Under the pieces are notes generated by a model. That model made no database searches. It worked only from the letters and a program-made list of their open reading frames with translations, and had not been told where the DNA came from. Below are positions 25,710 through 33,756 of a DNA stretch of 64,000 bases, one piece after another. Each line of letters starts with the position of its first letter. Position 1 is the first letter of the stretch. Source of the DNA: Paenibacillus sp. cl123. Its GTDB lineage: Bacteria; Bacillota; Bacilli; Paenibacillales; NBRC-103111. The stretch spans positions 310,001 through 374,000 of the forward strand of contig NZ_FMYY01000004.1 in assembly GCF_900101595.1 (NCBI RefSeq). The letters run 5' to 3'. The position numbers were made by a program, and so were the translations under genes.

Positions 25710-25723
25710 ATGGAGGGTAGACG

Positions 25724-26635
25724 ATGATCCGGACTCAAAAGGCCAGGGGGGCGGACAGATTCTCTTTCGCCGACTTGATCATATATGCATTTTTCATCAC
25801 GTTTTGCGTGTTTGGTTTTGTGATCCCGCTGTTGTTTATTGTCTCGGTTTCGTTCACGAACGAGGACAGTCTGATCCTGGACGGCTTCAAGCTGATTCCC
25901 GAGAAGCTGGACTTTACGGCATACGAATACATCTTCTCGAATCCCGGCTCGCTGATTGACGCTTATACGGTGACAGCGCTGCAGGCGTTTGCGGGTACGC
26001 TGCTCGGTTTGCTGTTTATGTCCATGTGCGCCTACAGCCTTTCCAGACCCAATTTCAAAGCGCGCAAAGCTGTTTCCTTTTATCTCTTTTTCACCCTGAT
26101 TTTCAGCGGAGGCTTAATTCCCACTTACATCCTGATGACGCAGTATTTGAATTTGGGCAATTCCTTCTGGGTGTATATTTTCCACCCTTGGCTCGTCTAC
26201 GCCTTTTATGTCATTATAATCCGCACCTTTTTTCAGGGGCTTCCGCCCTCGTTGGCCGAATCGGCCAAGGTGGACGGCGCCGGCGAGATCCGGATATTTT
26301 TCCAGATCGTCTTGCCCATCTCCAAGCCCGTGCTGGCTACCGTAGCGCTGCTGACGTTGCTGGATCGGTGGAACAACTGGTTTACTACCTTTCTGTTTAT
26401 TTCGGATATGAAGCTTTATACGCTGCAGTTTTTGCTGCAAAAGATTTTGCTCGATGCCCAAACGTTCCAGGCTATGATGGAAAACGCGCCGCCCGGCATC
26501 GTAGCGCCCAAGATCCCGACGGAGAGCCTGCGGTATGCCATGTGTATCGTAGCTGCGGGTCCAATGCTGTTCGTTTTTCCTTTTTTCCAAAAGTACTTTA
26601 CGAAAGGGCTGACGGTAGGCGCGGTTAAGGGGTAG
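25724..26635 (+). CDS. Carbohydrate ABC transporter permease, YtcP/LplC type
   Basis: The second membrane subunit of importer 1 (303 residues). The first membrane segment is FADLIIYAFFITFCVFGFVIPLLFIVSVSFTNE. The EAA loop is ESAKVDGAGEIRIFFQIVLPISKPVLATVALL. The C-terminus FPFFQKYFTKGLTVGAVKG is typical of this family. ATG 25724 follows GGAGGGTAGACG, 14 bp after the first permease, and the solute-binding lipoprotein gene follows 29 bp later. Confidence 0.95.
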   Translation: MIRTQKARGADRFSFADLIIYAFFITFCVFGFVIPLLFIVSVSFTNEDSLILDGFKLIPEKLDFTAYEYIFSNPGSLIDAYTVTALQAFAGTLLGLLFMSMCAYSLSRPNFKARKAVSFYLFFTLIFSGGLIPTYILMTQYLNLGNSFWVYIFHPWLVYAFYVIIIRTFFQGLPPSLAESAKVDGAGEIRIFFQIVLPISKPVLATVALLTLLDRWNNWFTTFLFISDMKLYTLQFLLQKILLDAQTFQAMMENAPPGIVAPKIPTESLRYAMCIVAAGPMLFVFPFFQKYFTKGLTVGAVKG

Positions 26636-26664
26636 CTGTCACTTGTTATTTAGGAGGGCGGCAC

Positions 26665-28314
26665 ATGCGGCTTTCTTCAAATAAAACCTATCATTCACAT
26701 ACGGGGGGATGTAACTTGGCAAGCAGAAGATGGCTTGGCGCTGCGCTTGCGCCGCTGATGGCTGCGGCGCTTACGATGACGGCCTGCACGAACGGCAATT
26801 CGAATCCGGGGGGCGAAGCCGGAGGTGCGGCGAACACGCCTGCATCGGCGGCGAAGGACGACGGCACCGAGCAGGTCACGCTGAAAATTTTATATTCGGG
26901 ACATGGCCCGCAAGCGGATACCCAGAAAGTATTCGACGAGTTTAACAAACGGCTTGGCAAATATTTGCCGAATACGACGGTTGACATCACGGTTGTCAAC
27001 TCGGAGCAGTTCGAGGAACGGCTCCGCCTGATGCTGTCGGCGGGGGAGCAAGTCGATGTGGCCAACCTCGGCAGCGGGTCCGGCAATTCCAAAAACGATC
27101 TGGCCGTTGAAGCGAAGAAGGGCACCTTGCTGGCGCTGGACAACTATTTGGAGCAAACGCCGAAATTGAAAGCGTTTATCCCGCAATCGGTGTGGGACAA
27201 ATCCAAAGTGGGCGGGCAAACGTATATGGTCGCCTCCTACGGTCCGATCAGCGACAAGTTTATCGGCTTGAAGTTCCAGAAGGAGCTGACGGACAAATAC
27301 TTCCCGAATATTGCCGAGCTGGAGGGGACGCTGGTCAAGGACAACGGCCGCTTGACCCAGAAAACGTACGATCACCTGACAAGCTACCTGCAGACGCTGA
27401 AGGAAAAAGGCGAGATCCGGCGCGGCGTCAGCGTCGAGACGATGAAGTGGCTGCCTGAAAGGGCGTATTACTCCTTCTACAACTATGCGTTTGTGGCCGA
27501 GAAAGAAGATAAGAATGTCAAGGTGCTGCATTACTTCGAGCAGCCGGACGTGAAGATGATGTATAAGACGCATGCCGACTGGTATAAGGCCGGTTATGTG
27601 GAGAAGGATATTCTAAGCATGCAAAATCGGAGACAATACGAAAAGAAGCTGGACGGCAACGTGCTTTCCATGACAACGCAATATATAACGAGCCCGAAAT
27701 TCCCGGAGATCGACTCGGATTTGCTGGACACGGCCTCGTACGGCTTCCCGGTCAAAACGGTCGCATGGGCCAAAAACTATTTTGAAAGCCCGTCCATTCC
27801 GGTAGGCTTCGTTATTCCCGTGACAAGCAAGCATCCTGAACGGGCGATGAAGTATTTGGAGGCGGTCAATACGAATTATGAGCTGGTCGAGCTGCTGACA
27901 TATGGTATAGAAGGCGAGCATTTTACAAGAGACTCCATCGGAAAGCCGATGCCGATTCACAAAAGCAAGGAGCAGGCGCGTTATTCCTGGCCAAGCGGAT
28001 TTGCAGGTTCCATGCTGGCGCCGACCGACCTGAACAAGGACCCGTATTCGGACTATGTCAGGGAGTTTCAAAATCCGGAGGCGCTGCCGATCCCGCTGAA
28101 AAACTTCAAGCTGAATATCACTCCGATCAAAAACGAGCTGGCGCAATACGACGCGGTCCGCAACGAATATGAGCTAGCGTTGTACAGCGGCGCTTCCGAC
28201 AACTGGGAGAACACGCACACGGCGATGCTGGACAAGATGAAGAAGGCCGGGCTGCCGAAAATAATGGAAGAAATCCAGAAGCAGGTCGATGCTTACCTGG
28301 CGGAAAACCGGTAA
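26665..28314 (+). CDS. Solute-binding lipoprotein of importer 1
   Basis: A 549-residue extracellular binding protein, large as is usual for LplA-like oligosaccharide binders. The signal peptide ends in a lipobox LTMTAC (Cys at about residue 41), followed by an Asn/Gly/Ala-rich linker and a periplasmic-binding-protein fold (VTLKILYSGHGPQADTQKVFDEFNK..., FKLNITPIKNELAQYDAVRNEYE near the end). ATG 26665 follows AGGAGGGCGGCAC. It is anchored to the outer face of the membrane and delivers ligand to the two permeases. A strong hairpin follows the gene at 28357-28378. The ligand is unknown; the GH88 gene downstream points to an unsaturated uronate-containing oligosaccharide. Confidence 0.93.
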   Translation: MRLSSNKTYHSHTGGCNLASRRWLGAALAPLMAAALTMTACTNGNSNPGGEAGGAANTPASAAKDDGTEQVTLKILYSGHGPQADTQKVFDEFNKRLGKYLPNTTVDITVVNSEQFEERLRLMLSAGEQVDVANLGSGSGNSKNDLAVEAKKGTLLALDNYLEQTPKLKAFIPQSVWDKSKVGGQTYMVASYGPISDKFIGLKFQKELTDKYFPNIAELEGTLVKDNGRLTQKTYDHLTSYLQTLKEKGEIRRGVSVETMKWLPERAYYSFYNYAFVAEKEDKNVKVLHYFEQPDVKMMYKTHADWYKAGYVEKDILSMQNRRQYEKKLDGNVLSMTTQYITSPKFPEIDSDLLDTASYGFPVKTVAWAKNYFESPSIPVGFVIPVTSKHPERAMKYLEAVNTNYELVELLTYGIEGEHFTRDSIGKPMPIHKSKEQARYSWPSGFAGSMLAPTDLNKDPYSDYVREFQNPEALPIPLKNFKLNITPIKNELAQYDAVRNEYELALYSGASDNWENTHTAMLDKMKKAGLPKIMEEIQKQVDAYLAENR

Positions 28315-28356
28315 CGACTCGCAGCACGTCATCTATATCTAAAGATAGAAGCCAGA

Positions 28357-28378
28357 GAGGGCCGCTACGACGGCCCTC
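28357..28378 (+). terminator. Intercistronic hairpin after the binding-protein gene
   Basis: GAGGGCCG / CGGCCCTC stem with loop CTACGA, between the binding-protein gene and GH88. There is no T-run, so it is more likely an mRNA-stabilising or partial attenuating structure than a full terminator. Confidence 0.55.
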
Positions 28379-28401
28379 CTGCAAATAGGAGGTATGAAGC
28401 T

Positions 28402-29532
28402 ATGCTGGCATTGCAGGACGCATTCGACTTATGTCTGGCCAAAGCTAAAGGACATATGACAAGGCTGAATTCGGAGCTATGGGATTTTCCCGAAGATTCG
28501 GATGGCGATTATTTCAGAAGAAGGGAGAGATGGACGCCGTTTCATCAGATTGGTTGTTGGGTTCCTTCCTTTATATCCGGCATGGGGGTGATGGCTTATG
28601 AGGTGACCGGCGAGCGGCCATTTCTGAAGTGGTGCAACAGCTTTGCAGGGCAATACCGGTCCAAGGTGAATGACTATGCGCATGAAACGATGCATGACCT
28701 CGGGTTCCTGTACAGCCCGTATTCGATCAAGCTGTATCGGCTGACCGGGAGCGAGGAGCATCGTCAGACCGCCTTGCGGGCAGCGGAGGTGCTGGCCCAG
28801 CGCTTCGTCGTACGCGGCGGATACATCAAAGCATGGGGGAGGATGAGCGATAACGAGCCGGGCTCCTGGGGCTACGGATTGACGATTATCGATTCGCTGA
28901 TGAATATGCCCTTGCTGTTCTGGGCTTGGCAGGAAACAGGCAATTATTTTTATTATGATATCGCCGTCAAGCATTGCGATACGGTTGCAAAGCTTATGAT
29001 TCGCGACGACTGCTCAGTATACCATGCCTACCGCTTTGACTTCGGAAGCGGAGAGCCGATAGGCGGCGAAAATTATTGCGGCTTCGGCAAGGAGAGCTAT
29101 TGGGCCAGAGGCACGACATGGGCGATTTACGGGTATGCCGTCGCATACGGCTATACGAAAAAACCGGCCTATCTGGAACTGTCGTGCCGACTCGCTTCTG
29201 CATTTATCCGGGAGCTGGATGAACAGCTTGTTCCGGTATGGGATTTCAGGCTGCCGGAAGGGGCGGAGCCCCACAGGGACAGCTCGGCTGCTGCTATTGC
29301 CGCGTCGGCTTTTCTGGAGCTGGACAAATACCTCGAGCATGACTCGACGTATGCGCTATGGGCGGACCGCTTGATCGCGCGTTTGTCCGAACCGGATTAT
29401 TTGAATGATGACCCGTCTGTTCCCGGGCTGCTGAAGCAGTCGAACGGGAAAGATGTGTACACGGTCTATGGCGATTTTTATTTTATGGAGGCCATCGGCA
29501 AGCGGCTGTCGGTGATTGACAGCTGCTGGTGA
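28402..29532 (+). CDS. GH88 unsaturated glucuronyl hydrolase
   Basis: Removes the 4,5-unsaturated uronic acid that lyases leave at the non-reducing end of oligosaccharides. The 376-residue protein has the GH88 length and no signal peptide, so it is cytoplasmic. Candidate catalytic aspartates are Asp99 in ETMHDLGFLYSP and Asp164 in GLTIIDSLMNMPLLFWA. SYWARGTTWAIYGYA and HRDSSAAAIAASAFLEL are further family stretches. ATG 28402 follows AGGAGGTATGAAGCT. Its position after an importer and before a large secreted lyase-like protein makes a coherent route: cut outside, import, trim inside. Confidence 0.92.
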   Translation: MLALQDAFDLCLAKAKGHMTRLNSELWDFPEDSDGDYFRRRERWTPFHQIGCWVPSFISGMGVMAYEVTGERPFLKWCNSFAGQYRSKVNDYAHETMHDLGFLYSPYSIKLYRLTGSEEHRQTALRAAEVLAQRFVVRGGYIKAWGRMSDNEPGSWGYGLTIIDSLMNMPLLFWAWQETGNYFYYDIAVKHCDTVAKLMIRDDCSVYHAYRFDFGSGEPIGGENYCGFGKESYWARGTTWAIYGYAVAYGYTKKPAYLELSCRLASAFIRELDEQLVPVWDFRLPEGAEPHRDSSAAAIAASAFLELDKYLEHDSTYALWADRLIARLSEPDYLNDDPSVPGLLKQSNGKDVYTVYGDFYFMEAIGKRLSVIDSCW

Positions 29533-29577
29533 TCGCTGGTACTGGTAATCAATCCGAGATGAAATGAGGGATCAATC

Positions 29578-32500
29578 ATAAAAAAGCTTCGTGTATGGCT
29601 CCCTATTGTGATAACGCTTACAATGCTGCTGGGCATTTTGCTGCCTCCGGTGGATGGGACGGTATCTGCAGCAAGCAGCTTGACTGAATCGGCCACGACT
29701 TCCGTTCCTGCAACGCCTGAGGAAATGAACGACCGCTTTCCCGTGCTTCAAGCTCATGTCAACAGCCGGCTGATGGGCGGCAACGTGCGGGGCTTCGGAA
29801 TGCTCGCTCAGTATGACTCCCCCGGCCCTCAAGAGATTTATGTGCGCCGCGTCACTCAGCCGGGGCAAAACGGAACATTCCATTACAACCCGATTACGTA
29901 TGTGAAAGTAATCGATCCCGACGGGAATACGGCCGCTTATTATGATTTAACGGATCAAAACACGGCCGATCATAAAGCGGTGCTGACCATACCGAATGGC
30001 GGGGCCGGCATTTGGCGGATTTCCTATTACGGGGGCAGGCAGGACGACCGCTTGGAAATTGGCATTCCGGCAACCGATATTTGGGGAGTGAGAGGGGAGC
30101 AAAATCTGGGCGTTACGGAGACGACGCCGGTGACTTCCTATCTGTACTTGCCCAGAACGGTGCAGAAGGCTATCGTGATCAACTATAATCCGTCGAATCC
30201 ATCGCTGCCGTCTTCCGTTTCGCTGTACGATGCCAATAACGCTCCGCTCGGCACTACGCAGTGGGTCAGCTCAAAAAGGCGAAACCAGCTGATTCTGAAT
30301 CAGATTCAGAACCATGCCGGCAACGTATGGAAGGTCGTGCATTCCGGCGTTGCCGGGCAAAGCATCGCCTTCGACGGGGTTCCGGGTCTTCTGACGCCTA
30401 CGCCGGAAGCGGCGCTCGCCTTGAGAGGAGGGACAATGGAAGCCGACGGAGGTTTGCTCGTGCAAGGTCCCGTTCAGGCCAAAGCCCGGGCCACGATGTA
30501 TGCGATGAGAAACGCCAACTTCAATGTCGAGCTGGATTGGGACGGTCTGGAGCCTTCGGACTCCGTCAACTCTCAGCTGGATACTCTGCTGTATGGGGCC
30601 TACGGCGTGCTTTCCACGCTGAAGGACGGCTTGGCCTTTCAAAATCTGAACGCGGCCAGTCCCTATTTCGGAGCTTTCCCCAATCCTCCGCAGACGCTGA
30701 CAGACCTTGACGCTCGCCTATCCTGGGAGAGCTTTCTGTATGGACCTAGGCTGAGCATTCACGAGCCGTCGACGCTGTCCACCGCCGCCTTCGCCGATTT
30801 GCCGCTGAATCCGGCTTATAACAACGAGGCGTTAATCAATCGCGCCGTCATCGGCTCGTTATTTCATATCGCCCAGATGCAAGGCGACGATCTGCTGCGC
30901 GAAAATACGCTGGAAGCGGATGATTACCCGATCTCCCATACGTTTTTCATCTATCCGTTGTCGATTGCGCTGCCTTATATGCAGCTGAAGGATAAGGTGG
31001 ACCCCGCTACGCGCGAGGTATGGCGGCAAGGTCTGCTTGCCACCGGCGACAAGCTCGCCGACTTCATGTCTTACCAATCGAATCAATGGGCGCATATTAT
31101 TCTCGGCCATCTGTATACGTACATGGCGACAGGAGAAGAGCGGTTCCTCGGGTATTTCGAGCGGATGATGGATTCTTATCTGAACGACTATCCCGACCGG
31201 GGCAAGCATGGCCAAAGTTCGACCGGGTACTTCCTCGAGGAGTTCGGTCCGGACGGCAACTATGAGGAGCTGAATCTCGTCAATGTGACGGACGCTTATT
31301 ACCGCTATCGCGAGCTGCCCGGCGCCCGGGTCGATCTCGTCGCCAAGATGAAAGCGTCGATCGAGAAAAGCTTGAAGTTCCAAAGCTTCTACTATTTCCC
31401 GCTTCCGGAAGGAGCGCCGTATCAGCCGAACGACGGAACATTTATCTCTCCGACAGCCATGAATTCCCGGAATCAGCTCCACATGATGAATGAAGGGTAT
31501 CCCGGTGAATTCGCTGCTTACCCCGAGTTTCCGATAGCGGCTGCGCGTTATGCGATGACAAGCGACCCTGGCGTGCTGGGCAAGGCGATGATCATGCCGT
31601 ACGTCGCGAACACGGATGCCTGGCGGCAAAGACTGCTGACCTGGGGACTGGACACGAAGGACGAAGGATTTCCGGGCTCGGGCAGACGCCTCGCCGGTTA
31701 TATGACCGATCAGATTCTTCATGCGTACAGCTTGCCGAAGATCGCGGCTCCGGAGCTGCTTCCCGCTCAGCAGGAGGAAGGGATATGGGAGCTGCCGGGA
31801 TTATTCGCCTGGAAAAAGGGGGCTATGTACGGCGTTGTCCATTATGGCATTAATCCGGCGGCCTCACAAAGCAAATTCGGCGGCGCGCCGATGGCGCTGT
31901 GGAGTCCGGGCACCGGCCTGGCGCTGTCTTCCATGAGAAGCAACAAGGTGGCGAATATCCAGTCGCCGGCTGATATTACGTTCTCTGCGGTATACGGACA
32001 GGATCACAACGGCGCATTTTTCTATACCGGCAACGACAGCTCGACCTTCCAATGGCTCGAGCAGGATGAGTCGTTTGAGATTGTGTCGAATCTGGCCAAG
32101 GTCCCCGGTCAGCTGAAGTGGCAATATGAGCTGCTCGAGGACGAGGTGAAAATCAAAGCGGAGCTGGATACCAATCATCCCGTGACTAACGCCTATGTCA
32201 ATCTGCCGTTTTCCTTATATCTGAAGGATGCCGTGCAAACATCGGACCCGCTCGCGCAAATCGAGCAGCCTGCCGACGGAAAATTCATTTACAAAATCGG
32301 CAATTCGGTGATGGAAGTCACTTGGCCGGAGCAGGTAGAGGCTCAAACCGCCGTTGTAGCCACGAACGGCTATGGCAACGTGTACAATTTGCGCCTGCCG
32401 CTGTCCGCGGGCAGCCAGACATTGGAATTCCGCATGAAAGCGTATGAGCTGGATGATCCGAGCGAACAACCGCAGGAGCAAGGAGACGTGAAGCTGACCG

Positions 32501-33288
32501 GCCCTTCCGAAATCCAATCGGGGCAATCCTTCGATCTGATCTACGGGCTGTCGAACGTGAGCTCAAGCGTCTATGCGAAATCGATGACGGTTCATTTCGA
32601 TGCCAATACGCTGGCGTTTATGGGCGCCGATTCGCTGCAGCCTGACTTTACCGTCGTGGGCAGTACGTATGCCCCGGGCAAGGTCCGTATTTTGCAAGCC
32701 AGCACCAATCCGGCTGCTCCTGTTACCGGTTCATTGAACCTGCTGCAGCTTCATTTCCGGGCAATCGGCGGGACGGTGACGACGAATGTTTATGTGAGCG
32801 ACATTGTCGCAGCCGATCAATTCGGAAATGAGCTTTCGTTGAACGGCGGCTCGGGGCTGCAGGTCAGCATCGCCGATGTAGATTCATCGGAATTGGCAGC
32901 GGCAATCGCAGAAGCACGTGCGGCTGCTGCTGCTGCCAAAGTACTGAATCCTGCATCTCCGCGCTGGGGCTATTACCCGCAATCGGCGATTGCGGCTCTG
33001 AACGAGGCGATCCTGACGGCGGAGAGCGTGCTGAATCAGACAGGAGCTAGCCAGGCTCAGCTGGACCAAGCGGCTCACACGCTGCGTTTGGCATTGACAG
33101 CCTTCTACGCGGCTGCCAGCCAACAGGCAGGGGTAGGGGACCTGGCCATCCTGGCGGCAAACTATGGGGCAACAAACGGGTCGCCTCACTGGGAGACGCT
33201 GCGCATCTTTGACTTGAATCAGGACGGCAGGCTGGATATTGCCGATCTGGTCGCTATCGCTAGGCGAATTTTGGGTCAGGGAGCTTAG
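29578..33288 (+). CDS. Large secreted lyase-like protein with cohesin-like, helical and dockerin modules; apparent ATA start
   Basis: About 1,236 residues. The best start is ATA 29578-29580: TGAGGG lies seven bases upstream and the resulting N-terminus IKKLRVWLPIVITLTMLLGI is a proper signal peptide. An in-frame TGA at 29560 excludes earlier ATG/GTG starts, and the only alternative, GTG 29608, has no ribosome-binding site and lacks the positive n-region. Layout: signal peptide (about 1-32), N-terminal beta region (to about 270), an alpha/alpha-toroid-like part (about 300-720, FIYPLSIALPYMQLKDK, QSNQWAHIILGHLYTYMATGEE), and a beta-sandwich part (about 730-960). A cohesin-like domain (about 968-1100, GPSEIQSGQSFDLIYGLSNV), an Ala-rich helical FIVAR-like module (about 1103-1180) and a type I dockerin (about 1185-1236, DLNQDGRLDIADLVAIARRI) complete it. 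The fold order recalls polysaccharide lyases, but I cannot place it in a known family; catalysis is unproven. Confidence 0.75.
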   Translation: MKKLRVWLPIVITLTMLLGILLPPVDGTVSAASSLTESATTSVPATPEEMNDRFPVLQAHVNSRLMGGNVRGFGMLAQYDSPGPQEIYVRRVTQPGQNGTFHYNPITYVKVIDPDGNTAAYYDLTDQNTADHKAVLTIPNGGAGIWRISYYGGRQDDRLEIGIPATDIWGVRGEQNLGVTETTPVTSYLYLPRTVQKAIVINYNPSNPSLPSSVSLYDANNAPLGTTQWVSSKRRNQLILNQIQNHAGNVWKVVHSGVAGQSIAFDGVPGLLTPTPEAALALRGGTMEADGGLLVQGPVQAKARATMYAMRNANFNVELDWDGLEPSDSVNSQLDTLLYGAYGVLSTLKDGLAFQNLNAASPYFGAFPNPPQTLTDLDARLSWESFLYGPRLSIHEPSTLSTAAFADLPLNPAYNNEALINRAVIGSLFHIAQMQGDDLLRENTLEADDYPISHTFFIYPLSIALPYMQLKDKVDPATREVWRQGLLATGDKLADFMSYQSNQWAHIILGHLYTYMATGEERFLGYFERMMDSYLNDYPDRGKHGQSSTGYFLEEFGPDGNYEELNLVNVTDAYYRYRELPGARVDLVAKMKASIEKSLKFQSFYYFPLPEGAPYQPNDGTFISPTAMNSRNQLHMMNEGYPGEFAAYPEFPIAAARYAMTSDPGVLGKAMIMPYVANTDAWRQRLLTWGLDTKDEGFPGSGRRLAGYMTDQILHAYSLPKIAAPELLPAQQEEGIWELPGLFAWKKGAMYGVVHYGINPAASQSKFGGAPMALWSPGTGLALSSMRSNKVANIQSPADITFSAVYGQDHNGAFFYTGNDSSTFQWLEQDESFEIVSNLAKVPGQLKWQYELLEDEVKIKAELDTNHPVTNAYVNLPFSLYLKDAVQTSDPLAQIEQPADGKFIYKIGNSVMEVTWPEQVEAQTAVVATNGYGNVYNLRLPLSAGSQTLEFRMKAYELDDPSEQPQEQGDVKLTGPSEIQSGQSFDLIYGLSNVSSSVYAKSMTVHFDANTLAFMGADSLQPDFTVVGSTYAPGKVRILQASTNPAAPVTGSLNLLQLHFRAIGGTVTTNVYVSDIVAADQFGNELSLNGGSGLQVSIADVDSSELAAAIAEARAAAAAAKVLNPASPRWGYYPQSAIAALNEAILTAESVLNQTGASQAQLDQAAHTLRLALTAFYAAASQQAGVGDLAILAANYGATNGSPHWETLRIFDLNQDGRLDIADLVAIARRILGQGA

Positions 33289-33316
33289 ACTTTGTGAGAT
33301 TTTGAGAGAAGGAAAA

Positions 33317-33367
33317 AAGGGATGTCTTTCGGTCATCTAAAGATGATGGAAGGATATCCCTTCTTTT
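33317..33367 (+). terminator. Terminator of importer operon 1
   Basis: Long stem from AAGGGAT (from 33317) to ATCCCTT (ending 33363), with inner TCATCT / AGATGA pairing, followed by CTTTTATTTG. It ends the operon running from 24771. Confidence 0.85.
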
Positions 33368-33501
33368 ATTTGACAGACATTGGTTGCGGATATGCGCATG
33401 TGCAGCTGATTCATTAGCGTCACAAATATTAAATGAGATTAAATATTAATCAAACGAATTATAGCCTCGCAATTTGTCATCTGATGCCATGAAACGAGTT
33501 G

Positions 33502-33531
33502 TTGACATCGCTTGAAACGGTAACCTATAAT
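33502..33531 (+). promoter_or_regulatory. Promoter of the UvrA-paralogue gene
   Basis: TTGACA (33502-33507), an 18-bp spacer and TATAAT (33526-33531); both hexamers are consensus. The start codon lies 225 bp downstream, leaving a leader of about 220 nt. Confidence 0.75.
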
Positions 33532-33537
33532 CTATAT

Positions 33538-33601
33538 GACACTTTACGGTGTCTTATTGAAAGTCCCCTTTCAAGCCGTCATTTAGAGGAAGAAAATGAC
33601 G
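33538..33601 (+). promoter_or_regulatory. Three consecutive hairpins in the leader of the UvrA paralogue
   Basis: GACAC/GTGTC (33538-33553), TTGAAAG/CTTTCAA with loop TCCC (33557-33574) and CGTCATTT/AAATGACG (33577-33601), each perfectly paired and only 2-3 bases apart. None is followed by a T-run. The arrangement suggests a structured regulatory leader; I do not recognise a known riboswitch or attenuator class. Confidence 0.5.
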
Positions 33602-33756
33602 TTGACCTCACCCTTCGTTTTTCCGCACCCGACACCCATCGTGCACGCTCGGCCCGCTTTAATCGCTGCAAGCAAGTCTGTCTGCGCCGGATTAGTGGTA
33701 CAATGTAAGTATGTCATGATGCAAGCCGAATTTAACAGGATCGGAAGGAGCCAAGC

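Larger units (their letters stand above)
33289..33756. other. Intergenic region: terminator, promoter and structured leader
   Basis: No gene seen. It holds the terminator after the dockerin protein, a sigma-A promoter at 33502-33531, three successive hairpins in the predicted leader, and the ribosome-binding site GGAAGGAG of the UvrA paralogue. Confidence 0.7.

Noticed and set aside
26890-27573. 227-codon open frame on the minus strand
   Set aside because: Mirror of the solute-binding-protein gene, without domain or start signals.
30859-31722. 287-codon open frame on the minus strand
   Set aside because: Antisense to the secreted dockerin protein; no motif, no ribosome-binding site, repetitive Ile/Arg/His composition.
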